DNA from: Flavobacterium ginsenosidimutans
GTDB taxonomy: Bacteria; Bacteroidota; Bacteroidia; Flavobacteriales; Flavobacteriaceae
NCBI RefSeq assembly: GCF_003254625.1
Contig: NZ_QJRJ01000081.1
Location: 372,001 to 436,000, forward strand
Direction of reading: 5' to 3'
Length of the DNA: 64,000 nucleotides
In this document: positions 1 to 9,037 of the stretch, in pieces
Layout of the letters: the number at the start of each line of letters is the position of its first letter
Numbering within the stretch: position 1 is the stretch's first letter
Program-made: the position numbers and the translations under genes
The notes under the pieces: generated by a model
What the model was told of the DNA's origin: nothing
The model's database searches: none
What the model saw: the letters and a program-made list of their open reading frames with translations, nothing else

Positions 1-214
1 TGTGTTGAACACAAAATACGTCAGCCAAAAGTAAATATGATAGCGTATAGGTAAGCTGTAAGGTTTGCTTGAGTTAAAAATCATATTGTTAATTTAAAAT
101 GTCGTTTGTTACTATTTTTTGATGTTTAGAGCTGTTTAAATGTCGTCCGTCTAAAAATATTTTGGTAAAAGTTGAATTTATCTAAATTTAAAGTTAAATT
201 AATATTGTTTTGAT

Positions 215-2452
215 ATGAGGAAAATTACTCTGCTTTCTCTGACGGTAATTTTTACTGCAAGTTGCAAAATAAATGTAGATAAAAATCAACATAAAGAAAG
301 TTTTGCAACAAATTATGTAGATCCTTTTATAGGTACTGGTGGTCACGGACATACGTATCCGGGTGCAACAGTTCCATTTGGGATGCTGCAAGTAAGTCCG
401 GATAATGGAATTTCGAGCTGGGATTGGTGCTCGGGTTATCATTATTCTGATTCTATAGTTTCTGGATTTAGTCATTTACATTTAAGCGGGACAGGAATCG
501 GTGATTTGGCAGATATTTTATTTATGCCGACAAACAAAAAGTTAGACTTAACCGCCAAGGCCACTTCACGCGATTTCCTACCGTATAAATCAAAATATAA
601 TCATGTTAACGAAAAAGCAATACCGGGTTATTACCAAGTTTTTCTTGAAGATCCTAAAATCAATGTAGAATTAACTTCTACACAAAGAACCGCATACCAT
701 AAGTATACCTATAATAATAACGACAAACAATCTGTTGTTGTCGATTTAGGTTTTGCTATTAATTGGGATAAAGCGACAAAAACTGCCATTACAGTTGAAG
801 ACGAAAACACGATCAGCGGTTACCGTTACAGTACGGGTTGGGCAAAAAATCAGAAAGTATTTTTTGTAGCTAAGTTTTCTAAACCAATTACCGAATCTAT
901 TATCACAGCTGATAAAAAAGTAGTTTCAGCTAAGAGTGCAGAAGGCGAAAATACTGCTCTGCAATTATTCTTCGATTCTAAAAATTCTAAAGAATTAGGC
1001 GTAAAAGTTGCGCTTTCTTCTGTAAGTATCGCTAATGCGAAAGACAATTTAGATAAAGATCAAGAATTTGAAAAAGTTAAAACAGATGCATCTGCTATCT
1101 GGAATAAAGCTTTAAGTAAAATTACAGTTGAAACTCCAGTTGATTCTCTAAAAACGATTTTCTACACTGCTTTATATCACGCTCAAGTTGCGCCAGTTAC
1201 ATATAGTGACAAAAACGGACAATTTAGAACTGAAGACGATAAAATTGTTACTTCAAAAAATTATACAGCTTATTCTACTTTATCTCTTTGGGATACGTTT
1301 AGAGCTGAAAATCCGCTGCTTACTATTTTAGATCCAAATAGAGTTTCTGATATGGTTAATTCAATGTTAGCCTATTACGAAACTAAAAAAATACTTCCGG
1401 TTTGGACTTTATATGCAAATGAAACCAATACCATGACAGGATATCATTCGATTCCAGTTATTGCAGATGCTTATTTAAAAGGAATTAAAGGTTTTGATGC
1501 TGAAAAAGCTTTTGAAGCAATGAAAGCAACGATGATGCAGGACGAACGCGGTTTGAATTTCTACAAAAAATACGGTTACATTCCTTATAATTTATTAGAT
1601 GAATCGGTTACCATTACTTTAGAATATGCTTATGACGACTGGTGTGTGGCTCAAATGGCGAAAGCTTTAGGAAAAACAGCAGATTATGAGTTTTTCTCGA
1701 AACGTGCAAAAGCTTACGAATATTTATTTGATGCGAAATCTGGTTTCATGAGAGGAAAATCTGAAGATGGAAAATCTTGGAATGAACCTTTCGATCCAAA
1801 ACACTCTAACCACAGAGAGCATACAGATTATACTGAAGGAAATGCTTGGCAACACAGCTGGTTTGTGCCTCATAATGTTGACAATTTTATTTCGCTTCAC
1901 GGAGGAAATGACATTTTTACAAAACGTTTAGAACAGTTATTTACAGAGAGTTCTGAAATTACAGGAAATAACGTTTCTGCAGATATTTCTGGTTTAATCG
2001 GACAATATGCGCATGGAAACGAGCCAAGCCACCACATTGCTTACATGTTTAATCATGCGAAACAGCCTTGGAGAACGCAATATTGGGTTCGTCATATTTT
2101 GGACACACAATATAATACTACTGCAAATGGTTTAAGCGGAAACGAAGATTGCGGCCAAATGTCGGCTTGGTATGTATTCAGTTCAATGGGATTATACCCA
2201 ATGAATCCAGCTTCTGGTGAATACGAAATTGGAAGTCCGATTTTCGAAAAATCGACTTTAAATCTTCCAAATGGAAAAACTTTTGTAATTGAGGCAGAGA
2301 ATGTTTCAGACAAAAACTTCTATATCCAATCGGCTACTTTAAACGGCAAAGCATTTAATAAAACAGCAATTTCTCACCAAGAAATGCTAAAAGGCGGCGT
2401 ACTTCATTTTGTAATGGGAGCGCAGCCAAACAAAAACTGGGGTCTGAACTAA
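215..2452 (+). CDS. GH92 alpha-mannosidase, lipoprotein (first paralogue)
   Basis: Exo-acting, calcium-dependent alpha-mannosidase of family GH92 (745 aa), a family that trims alpha-linked mannose from N-glycans in Bacteroidetes. The N-terminus (MRKITLLSLT, then Cys17) looks like a lipoprotein signal, so it is probably membrane anchored. Family signatures are visible: DPFIGTGGHGHTYPGATVPFG near residue 36, EGNAWQHSWFVPHN in the (alpha/alpha)6 domain, and GNEDCGQMSAW near the C-terminus. Length is normal for the family. It is the first gene of a long + strand cluster, followed after 22 bp by a sodium symporter. A second GH92 lies at 14917. Linkage specificity cannot be read from sequence. Confidence 0.93.
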   Translation: MRKITLLSLTVIFTASCKINVDKNQHKESFATNYVDPFIGTGGHGHTYPGATVPFGMLQVSPDNGISSWDWCSGYHYSDSIVSGFSHLHLSGTGIGDLADILFMPTNKKLDLTAKATSRDFLPYKSKYNHVNEKAIPGYYQVFLEDPKINVELTSTQRTAYHKYTYNNNDKQSVVVDLGFAINWDKATKTAITVEDENTISGYRYSTGWAKNQKVFFVAKFSKPITESIITADKKVVSAKSAEGENTALQLFFDSKNSKELGVKVALSSVSIANAKDNLDKDQEFEKVKTDASAIWNKALSKITVETPVDSLKTIFYTALYHAQVAPVTYSDKNGQFRTEDDKIVTSKNYTAYSTLSLWDTFRAENPLLTILDPNRVSDMVNSMLAYYETKKILPVWTLYANETNTMTGYHSIPVIADAYLKGIKGFDAEKAFEAMKATMMQDERGLNFYKKYGYIPYNLLDESVTITLEYAYDDWCVAQMAKALGKTADYEFFSKRAKAYEYLFDAKSGFMRGKSEDGKSWNEPFDPKHSNHREHTDYTEGNAWQHSWFVPHNVDNFISLHGGNDIFTKRLEQLFTESSEITGNNVSADISGLIGQYAHGNEPSHHIAYMFNHAKQPWRTQYWVRHILDTQYNTTANGLSGNEDCGQMSAWYVFSSMGLYPMNPASGEYEIGSPIFEKSTLNLPNGKTFVIEAENVSDKNFYIQSATLNGKAFNKTAISHQEMLKGGVLHFVMGAQPNKNWGLN

Positions 2453-2474
2453 CTAATTCAAAATAAATAATTTA

Positions 2475-4352
2475 ATGAACATAATAGACGTATCAATCAT
2501 CTTAATCTATATCGTACTCTCGGTCGGTATAGGAATCTGGATTTCAAGAAAAGCATCAAAAGGTCTGGACGATTATTTCCTTGGCGGGAAATCAATCAAA
2601 TGGTATTTTTTAGGATTGAGCAATGGCTCAGGAATGTTTGATGTTTCAGGAACTTCCTGGATGATTGGAGTTTTATTTTTATATGGTGTAAAAAGCTTCA
2701 TGTTTATGTGGCTTTGGCCAATTTGGAATCAGATTTTCGTAATGATGTTCCTTGCGGTCTGGATTAGAAGATCAAAAGTAATGACAGGTTCTGAATGGAT
2801 TTTAACTCGTTTTGGAAGTGACAAAGCAGGAAAAGCATCACATATTATTGTGGCCATTTTTGCTATTATTTCTACAATTGGTTTCATTGCATATTTCTTC
2901 GTTGGAATCGGAAAATTTGTAACTATTATTCTTCCTTGGGATTTAACAGTTCACATGAATGGTGGAGTTTTCTTAACGTCAGAACAAGCTTATGCATTGT
3001 TAATCATTTTCTTAACGACAATTTATACCGTTAAAGGAGGAATGTTTTCTGTTGTGGCAACAGAAGTTGTTCAATATGTAATTATGATTATTGCAGGAGT
3101 TTTAATCGCGGGTTATGCTTTTATTAATTATACAGATATTCAGATTAATTCGGTTATTACACCAGAATGGAAAAATGTTTTCTTCGGATGGGAATTTGAA
3201 ACGCAATGGGGCGATAAATTCGAAACATTCAACAAATTAATTGATACGGAAGGCTATAAAATGTTTGGCGCTTTCATTGGAATGACGCTTTTTAAAGGAT
3301 TCTTCGCGAGTGTGGCAGGGCCAACTCCAAGTTACGATTTACAGCGTGTCCTTTCTACGAAATCGGTAAAAGAAGCAGCTTACATGAGTGGTTTTACTAA
3401 CTTGATTTTATTCATTCCGAGATATTTATTAATTACTGGAATCGTGGTTATTGCTTTGGTGAATTTAGCTCCAGAATTAAATGCAAACGTAAATTTAACT
3501 GGCGCAGATTTAGAATTATTAATGCCAAAAGTGGTGAATCTTTATATCCCAGTTGGTATTAAAGGAATTCTTCTTGCAGGTTTATTAGCGGCGTTCATGT
3601 CTGGATTTTCAGCTTTCGTAAATGCAGGACCAGCATATATTGTAAATGATATTTATAAAAAATACTTTAAACCAGTTGCTTCAAACAAACATTATATCAA
3701 AGTAAGTCAGATTTCTTCTTTCTTAGTTGTTGGTCTTGGAGTTTTCATGGGATTCTTTGCTGATTCTATTAACTCATTAACACTTTGGATTACAAGTGCT
3801 TTATACGGAGGATACGTTGCAGCTAACTTCTTAAAATGGATTTGGTGGCGTTTCAACGGATGGGGTTATTTCTGGGGAATGGTCGGTGGATTAATTGCAG
3901 CTTCTCTTCAGTTTGTTTTAGATCAAAACAAAGGAAATTTAACAGCTGGAACATTCTTGCATGATCTTTCGCAAGTACCTTCAATTTACTTATTCCCATT
4001 AATTTTCGGAATGTCAATTTTAGGTTGCCTTTTAGGAACTTACTTAAGCAAACCAACAGATATGGAAGTTTTAAAATCTTTCTATTCAAATGTTAGACCT
4101 TGGGGATTCTGGACTCCAGTTTACAAACAATTAAAAGCGGAAGATCAATCTTTCCAAAAAAATAATGATTTCTATTTAGATATGATGAATTGTGTAATTG
4201 GTATTATTTGGCAGTCAAGTATGATTCTGCTTCCAATTTATTTCATTATCAGAGATTATCCAAAAGCGGCAGTTGCTTTGGTGGTTTTCTTAGTGACGAC
4301 TACAGTGTTGAAGTTTACTTGGTTGGATCGAGTTCGTAAGATAGAAGAGTAA
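2475..4352 (+). CDS. Sodium:solute symporter (SSS family)
   Basis: Inner-membrane sodium-coupled symporter of the SSS/SLC5 family, 625 aa with roughly 13-14 hydrophobic segments. The N-terminal helix, the DDYFLGGKSIKWYFLGLSNGSG segment and the EWILTRFG motif after TM3 are typical. It starts 22 bp after the GH92 stop, so the two are likely co-transcribed. It is followed by a perfect inverted repeat that may end this transcript. From context it probably imports a mono- or disaccharide released by the surrounding glycosidases, for example mannose or Man-GlcNAc; the substrate is inferred only. Confidence 0.9.
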   Translation: MNIIDVSIILIYIVLSVGIGIWISRKASKGLDDYFLGGKSIKWYFLGLSNGSGMFDVSGTSWMIGVLFLYGVKSFMFMWLWPIWNQIFVMMFLAVWIRRSKVMTGSEWILTRFGSDKAGKASHIIVAIFAIISTIGFIAYFFVGIGKFVTIILPWDLTVHMNGGVFLTSEQAYALLIIFLTTIYTVKGGMFSVVATEVVQYVIMIIAGVLIAGYAFINYTDIQINSVITPEWKNVFFGWEFETQWGDKFETFNKLIDTEGYKMFGAFIGMTLFKGFFASVAGPTPSYDLQRVLSTKSVKEAAYMSGFTNLILFIPRYLLITGIVVIALVNLAPELNANVNLTGADLELLMPKVVNLYIPVGIKGILLAGLLAAFMSGFSAFVNAGPAYIVNDIYKKYFKPVASNKHYIKVSQISSFLVVGLGVFMGFFADSINSLTLWITSALYGGYVAANFLKWIWWRFNGWGYFWGMVGGLIAASLQFVLDQNKGNLTAGTFLHDLSQVPSIYLFPLIFGMSILGCLLGTYLSKPTDMEVLKSFYSNVRPWGFWTPVYKQLKAEDQSFQKNNDFYLDMMNCVIGIIWQSSMILLPIYFIIRDYPKAAVALVVFLVTTTVLKFTWLDRVRKIEE

Positions 4353-4364
4353 ATTAAGTATTGC

Positions 4365-4397
4365 AACTTTGTCAAAGTTCAAAACTTTGACAAAGTT
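4365..4397. repeat. Intergenic palindrome, family A copy 1
   Basis: Two 15-bp arms, AACTTTGTCAAAGTT and AACTTTGACAAAGTT, are perfect reverse complements separated by 3 bases, followed by a T run. Each arm is itself nearly palindromic. Related copies lie at 8837, 11461 and 46964. It may act as a bidirectional terminator after the symporter gene. Confidence 0.85.
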
Positions 4398-4414
4398 TTT
4401 TAACCATGAAGTTT

Positions 4415-4512
4415 GTCATTTCGAGGAACGAGAAATCACACTCGAAAATAGACAAAGATTGGTAATATAGATTGAGGAGTTTCTAGTGTGATCCTTCGTT
4501 CCTCAGGATGAC
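4415..4512. repeat. Intergenic inverted repeat, family B copy 1
   Basis: A left arm beginning GTCATTTCGAGGAACGAGAA and a right arm ending TTCGTTCCTCAGGATGAC are imperfect inverted copies about 40 bases apart. The structure is shared with 8865-8965 and, in degenerate form, 43573-43675. Confidence 0.75.
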
Positions 4513-4568
4513 AAAACGAAGCTTTAGAATAAAAGAACAAAAAAACTAATAAATAAAAAGAACAAAAA

Positions 4569-5534
4569 ATGAGTACTATTCCTTGGCAAGACAGACCCGA
4601 AAACAGTAAAGATGTAATGTGGAGATATTCTGAGAATCCAATTATCGACAGATATTCGATTCCTTCATCAAACAGTATATTCAATAGTGCAGTTGTACCT
4701 TTTGGAGACGGATATGCTGGGGTTTTCAGATGTGATAATAAAGCAGTTCAGATGAATATTTTTGCTGGTTTCAGTAAAGATGGATTCAATTGGGACATCA
4801 ACCACGAACCAATTGTAATGCAGTCTGGTAATACAGAAATGATCGAATCGGCTTATAAATACGATCCTCGTGTGGTTTGGATCGAAGACCGTTACTGGAT
4901 TACTTGGTGTAATGGTTACAACGGACCAACAATTGGTATTGGTTATACTTTTGATTTTAAAGAATTTTTCCAATGTGAAAATGCCTTTTTACCATTCAAC
5001 AGAAACGGAGTTTTGTTTCCACAAAAAATTAACGGAAAATACGCGATGTTAAGCCGTCCAAGTGATAACGGACACACGTCTTTTGGAGATATCTGGATCA
5101 GCTATAGCCCAGATATGAAATATTGGGGAGAGCACAGATTGGTGATGAAACCAAGTCCGTTTGAGCAAAGTGCTTGGCAATGTACAAAAGTTGGTGCAGG
5201 ACCAATTCCAATCTTGACAGAAGAAGGATGGTTAATGATTTACCACGGAGTTATCAATACTTGTAATGGTTTCCGTTATGCAATGGGTTCAGCGCTTTTA
5301 GATGTTGATTCGCCAGACCAAGTAAAATACAGAACACAACCTTATTTATTAGGACCAGCAGAGACTTATGAAATGGTTGGAGACGTTCCAAACGTAGTAT
5401 TCCCTTGTGCTGCTTTACACGATATTAAAGAAGATAAATTAGCGGTTTATTACGGTGCGGCTGATACTCACGTAGCAATCGCTTTCGGAAAATTAAGTGA
5501 AGTAATTCAGTTTACAAAAGAAAATAGTTTATAA
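4569..5534 (+). CDS. GH130 beta-1,4-mannosyl-GlcNAc / mannooligosaccharide phosphorylase
   Basis: Family GH130 enzyme (321 aa), a five-bladed beta-propeller that phosphorolyses beta-1,4-mannosides to mannose 1-phosphate. YKYDPRVVW (Asp99), the position of the family's proton-donor Asp, and the C-terminal YYGAADTHVAIAFG segment are visible. There is no signal peptide, so it acts in the cytoplasm on imported sugar. In this neighbourhood (GH92, GH20, glycosylasparaginase) the best guess is a 4-O-beta-mannosyl-N-acetylglucosamine phosphorylase attacking the N-glycan core Man-GlcNAc linkage. A mannobiose phosphorylase cannot be excluded. Confidence 0.88.
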   Translation: MSTIPWQDRPENSKDVMWRYSENPIIDRYSIPSSNSIFNSAVVPFGDGYAGVFRCDNKAVQMNIFAGFSKDGFNWDINHEPIVMQSGNTEMIESAYKYDPRVVWIEDRYWITWCNGYNGPTIGIGYTFDFKEFFQCENAFLPFNRNGVLFPQKINGKYAMLSRPSDNGHTSFGDIWISYSPDMKYWGEHRLVMKPSPFEQSAWQCTKVGAGPIPILTEEGWLMIYHGVINTCNGFRYAMGSALLDVDSPDQVKYRTQPYLLGPAETYEMVGDVPNVVFPCAALHDIKEDKLAVYYGAADTHVAIAFGKLSEVIQFTKENSL

Positions 5535-5541
5535 TATAAAG

Positions 5542-6615
5542 ATGCATAGTAGAAGTAAATTATTGTCCCTAGCCGTTTTTTTTGTTGGATTGATGGGTTA
5601 TTCGCAATCTGAAAAAGGGGTTACACCGAAAAGTTATATTGCGTATAAGACTTCAAAAGAAATTGTTATTGATGGAGACGGGGCAGATAAAGACTGGGAA
5701 AAAGCAGATTGGACAACACCTTTTGTCGACATAGAAGGCGTTGAAAAGCCAAAATACAATACTCAAGTCAAAATGCTTTGGGACGATAATTACTACTATA
5801 TCTTGGCAAAAATAGAAGAGCCTCACGTTTGGGCAAATCTAAAACAACGCGATACAATTATTTTTTACAATAATGATTTTGAGGTTTTTATCGATCCAGA
5901 TAATGATACTCACAATTATTATGAATTGGAAATAAATGCATTAAACACGGCTTGGGATTTATTTATCAATAAACCATACCGCGAAAAAAATACGGTTTTA
6001 AACGACTGGAATATTACAGGTTTAAAATCGGCGGTGAAGATTGACGGAACTTTAAATAATGCTTCAGATGTAGATAAAGGCTGGACATTAGAAATTGCAA
6101 TTCCGTGGTCGGTTTATAAAACATCATATTTCGATGATATTGTTCCGAAAGATAAATTTTGGAAAGTCAATTTCTCTAGAGTGAATTGGCAGCATTCAGT
6201 CGTTGACGGAAAATATGAGCGTAAAAAAGATTCAGAAGGGAAATTTCTCCCAGAATACAATTGGGTTTGGTCGCCTATGGGAGTGATAAATATGCATGAG
6301 CCCGAAAAATGGGCTTATGTATACTTCTCTTCAAAAGAAATAGGAGGACAGGATACTTTTACAATTCCACAGGAAGAAAAAGTAAAATGGGAACTGTATA
6401 CGTTGTATCGTGCTCAAAAGAGATATTTCGATAAAAATAAATCTTGGGCAAAATCACTGCAAAGTATCAGTAAAAAAAATATAGTTGTGGATGGAAAGAC
6501 TTTAAAACCAGTTTTAGAAAATCATTCATCAGGATTTAATATCTTGGTAAAGAGTCCTTTTTCAAACAAAACCTTAATAATTAAAGAAGATGGTAAAATT
6601 ATTACGAACGAATAA
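5542..6615 (+). CDS. Secreted CBM9-like carbohydrate-binding protein
   Basis: 357-aa exported protein with a Sec signal (MHSRSKLLSLAVFFVGLMGYS). A beta-sandwich of the carbohydrate-binding family 9-like type fills about residues 35-265: EIVIDGDGADKDWEKADWT, MLWDDNYYYILAKIEEPHVW and NDFEVFIDPDNDTHNYYELE are typical. The remainder is a basic, charged tail without a recognised domain. It follows GH130 by 7 bp and overlaps the next gene by 26 bp, which suggests translational coupling. It may bind the sugar or support the GHL10 protein. No catalytic function is evident. Confidence 0.82.
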   Translation: MHSRSKLLSLAVFFVGLMGYSQSEKGVTPKSYIAYKTSKEIVIDGDGADKDWEKADWTTPFVDIEGVEKPKYNTQVKMLWDDNYYYILAKIEEPHVWANLKQRDTIIFYNNDFEVFIDPDNDTHNYYELEINALNTAWDLFINKPYREKNTVLNDWNITGLKSAVKIDGTLNNASDVDKGWTLEIAIPWSVYKTSYFDDIVPKDKFWKVNFSRVNWQHSVVDGKYERKKDSEGKFLPEYNWVWSPMGVINMHEPEKWAYVYFSSKEIGGQDTFTIPQEEKVKWELYTLYRAQKRYFDKNKSWAKSLQSISKKNIVVDGKTLKPVLENHSSGFNILVKSPFSNKTLIIKEDGKIITNE

Positions 6616-7708
6616 GTTACAAAAGCTGTCAAAAGTTTTAGTTTTGGCGCTTTCGCTGAGTTTATTTTCGTGCGGACAAAAAGAGAATAAAGATCAGGAA
6701 AACGGAAAATTCACTTTTGGAGTTTGGACAACTGCTGACGCTAAAAAATCGGATGCAGATTATTCGAAAGAATTCAAAAAATACAAAGACGGCGGAATCG
6801 ATGAAGTTTTAATTAACACGCAAACAGATCCGAAACTATTAGCAAGATTAGTTCCTCTTGCAAAAAAAGAAGGACTAAAAGTTCACGCTTGGATTATGGC
6901 AATGAATCGTCCAAATGATTCAGTTGCTTTACAACATCCAGATTGGTATCAAGTAAGTAAAGAAGGAAAATCTTGTTTTGATAACCGTCCGTATGTAGAT
7001 TATTACCAATGGCTTTGCCCAACTAAAGAAGAATCTAGAAACCACGTTTTAGGTTTAGTGGAAGGTTTAGCAAAAGTTGAAGGAATCGAAAGTGTACATT
7101 TAGATTACATTCGTTTCCCAGATATTTTCTTGCCAATCAGTTTATTGCCAAAATACAACTTGGTGCAAGATGTAGAATTACCACAATTTGATTTCTGTTA
7201 TTGTGATGCCTGCGTTAGCAAATTTGAGAAAGAACATCATAAAAATCCAAAAAACAGTCACAATACTTCAATTGATATGGAATGGAAAAATTTCAGGTTA
7301 AATGCTGTAAAAGCTGTGGTTGACGACGCTTATAAAATTGCTCACAAATACAATAAAAAATTAACGGCAGCAGTATTCCCTTATCCAGAAATGGCAGATC
7401 ACATGGTACGCCAGCGTTGGGATAAATGGAATATTGATGAAGTATATCCAATGATTTATCATAGTTTTTATGATGAAGAAATTGACTGGGTGGGTTACGC
7501 AACAAAGCAAGGTGTAACAGATTTAGAAGGAAAACAGACGAAAGTAAATACAGGAATTTATATTCCAGGATTAAAATCGGATGCAGAATTGAAAGAAGCG
7601 ATTTTATTAGCTAAGAAAAATGGTGCAACAGGAGTTTCATTTTTTGACGGAAATGCTTTATCAGATAGTAATTTAAAAACAATTGCAGCCGTAAAAGAGG
7701 GGTTATAG
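6590..7708 (+). CDS. GHL10-type putative glycoside hydrolase lipoprotein
   Basis: 372-aa TIM-barrel protein resembling the glycosyl-hydrolase-like GHL10 family. A lipobox (LSLFSC, Cys28) predicts membrane anchoring. The barrel contains the hallmark HLDYIRFPD (around residues 170-178) and a cysteine cluster FCYCDAC that may bind metal. The ATG inside the preceding CBM9-like gene is the only one that keeps the lipoprotein signal, and the spacing suggests coupled translation. The substrate is unknown; position between GH130 and glycosylasparaginase suggests a role on the same glycan. Catalytic activity is inferred. Confidence 0.8.
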   Translation: MVKLLRTNKLQKLSKVLVLALSLSLFSCGQKENKDQENGKFTFGVWTTADAKKSDADYSKEFKKYKDGGIDEVLINTQTDPKLLARLVPLAKKEGLKVHAWIMAMNRPNDSVALQHPDWYQVSKEGKSCFDNRPYVDYYQWLCPTKEESRNHVLGLVEGLAKVEGIESVHLDYIRFPDIFLPISLLPKYNLVQDVELPQFDFCYCDACVSKFEKEHHKNPKNSHNTSIDMEWKNFRLNAVKAVVDDAYKIAHKYNKKLTAAVFPYPEMADHMVRQRWDKWNIDEVYPMIYHSFYDEEIDWVGYATKQGVTDLEGKQTKVNTGIYIPGLKSDAELKEAILLAKKNGATGVSFFDGNALSDSNLKTIAAVKEGL

Positions 7709-7800
7709 ACGATTTTACTGGGATTAAAAATTATTACTGATTAATTTAGCAACTATTAAGAACATTTTGTTTTTGAAAGTTGAATTAAAACAAAAAAGAC

Positions 7801-8823
7801 ATGTCAAATAGAAGAGATTTTATTAAGAAAACGACTTTAGGCACATTAGCCATTAGTTCTGTTTTGGGCGTAAGCGGATTTGCTGCAAATCACGAAAATG
7901 AACCAGAAGTAGAATCAAAAGATAAAAAACAGACAAAACCGATTATCATTTCGACATGGAATCACGGTTTGCCTGCTAATAAAGAATCTTGGAAAAACCT
8001 AAAAGAAGGAAAATCAGCATTAGACGCAATCGAAGCTGGAATGAAAATACCTGAAGCTGATCCAAACGTTCGCAGTGTTGGTTACGGAGGATATCCAGAT
8101 CGCGAAGGAAAAGTAACTCTTGATGCTTGTATCATGGATCACAATAGTAATTGCGGATCTGTTTGTTTCTTACAGGGAATCATGCACCCAATTTCTGTTG
8201 CAAAAAGAGTTTTACAAAATACGCCTCACGTTATGTTAGCGGGACAAGGCGCATTACAATTTGCTTTGTCAGAAGGATTTAAAGAAGAAAATTTACTGAC
8301 TCCAGAATCTGAAAAAGACTGGAAAAAATGGCTGGAAGATTCAAAATATAAACCAGTCATAAATATAGAAAATCACGATACCATAAGCATGCTAATGTTA
8401 GACCAAGATGGCAATCTTTCGGGCGGATGCACCACGAGCGGTGCGGCTTGGAAAATGCACGGACGCGTCGGTGACTCCCCAATAATCGGCGCGGGTCTTT
8501 TCTTGGACAACGAAGTAGGAGCTGCAGCAGCAACAGGTTTAGGAGAAGCTGTTATTAGAACTGCTGGAAGCGCAATGGTTGTCGAATTAATGCGTCAGGG
8601 AAAATCTCCTTATGATGCTTGTAAAGAAATTACAGAGCGTATTTACAACAAACATAAAAACCACAAAGACATGGAATACTTGCAAGTTGGTTTTATTGCT
8701 TTGAATAAAAATGGTGAATATGCTGGTTACAGCTTAAGATCAGGATTTAATTACGCCGTTTCTGATGATGTGAAAGGCCACAGAATGGAAGACGCGAAAT
8801 TTAAAATGTCTTGGGATAAATAA
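7801..8823 (+). CDS. N4-(beta-N-acetylglucosaminyl)-L-asparaginase (glycosylasparaginase), Tat-exported
   Basis: Ntn-hydrolase that splits the GlcNAc-Asn bond of glycoasparagine into aspartate and amino-GlcNAc. The N-terminus carries a twin-arginine motif (NRRDFIKK) followed by a hydrophobic stretch, so it is probably exported folded. The autocleavage nucleophile is Thr194 in NHDTISMLMLD; downstream GGCTTSGAAWKMHGRVGDSP and the GATG-like AAATGLGEA loop form the binding site. At 340 aa it matches the aspartylglucosaminidase described from the related flavobacterium Elizabethkingia meningoseptica. The surrounding N-glycan exoglycosidases would expose its substrate. Confidence 0.93.
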   Translation: MSNRRDFIKKTTLGTLAISSVLGVSGFAANHENEPEVESKDKKQTKPIIISTWNHGLPANKESWKNLKEGKSALDAIEAGMKIPEADPNVRSVGYGGYPDREGKVTLDACIMDHNSNCGSVCFLQGIMHPISVAKRVLQNTPHVMLAGQGALQFALSEGFKEENLLTPESEKDWKKWLEDSKYKPVINIENHDTISMLMLDQDGNLSGGCTTSGAAWKMHGRVGDSPIIGAGLFLDNEVGAAAATGLGEAVIRTAGSAMVVELMRQGKSPYDACKEITERIYNKHKNHKDMEYLQVGFIALNKNGEYAGYSLRSGFNYAVSDDVKGHRMEDAKFKMSWDK

Positions 8824-8836
8824 TTATCACGTTTAG

Positions 8837-8851
8837 AACTTTGACAAAGTT
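8837..8851. repeat. Intergenic palindrome, family A half copy
   Basis: One 15-base arm, AACTTTGACAAAGTT, identical to the right arm at 4383-4397, lies 14 bases after the glycosylasparaginase stop and is followed by a short T run. Confidence 0.7.
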
Positions 8852-8864
8852 TTTCGACAGTATT

Positions 8865-8965
8865 GTCATTTCGACGTAAGGAGAAATCTTCGAAAGTAGC
8901 TCCACAAAGATTAGTGAATTAGTATGAGGAAGTCCTAGTCTGGTTTCTCCTTACGTCGAAATGAC
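8865..8965. repeat. Intergenic inverted repeat, family B copy 2
   Basis: Perfect 22-bp inverted arms at 8865-8886 (starting GTCATTTCGACGTAAGG) and 8944-8965 enclose about 57 bases. It sits between the glycosylasparaginase and GH20 genes and shares its arm ends with 4415-4512. Confidence 0.85.
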
Positions 8966-9037
8966 ATACAAAAACTAAAAAAATACATCTCTAAAAATAG
9001 CTTTATAAGAAGTATCAGAGAAACCAAAAAATAAAGA

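Noticed and set aside
4436..4684. Small - strand reading frame over the repeat after the symporter
   Set aside because: It lies across a family B inverted repeat and the start of GH130, and has no protein features.
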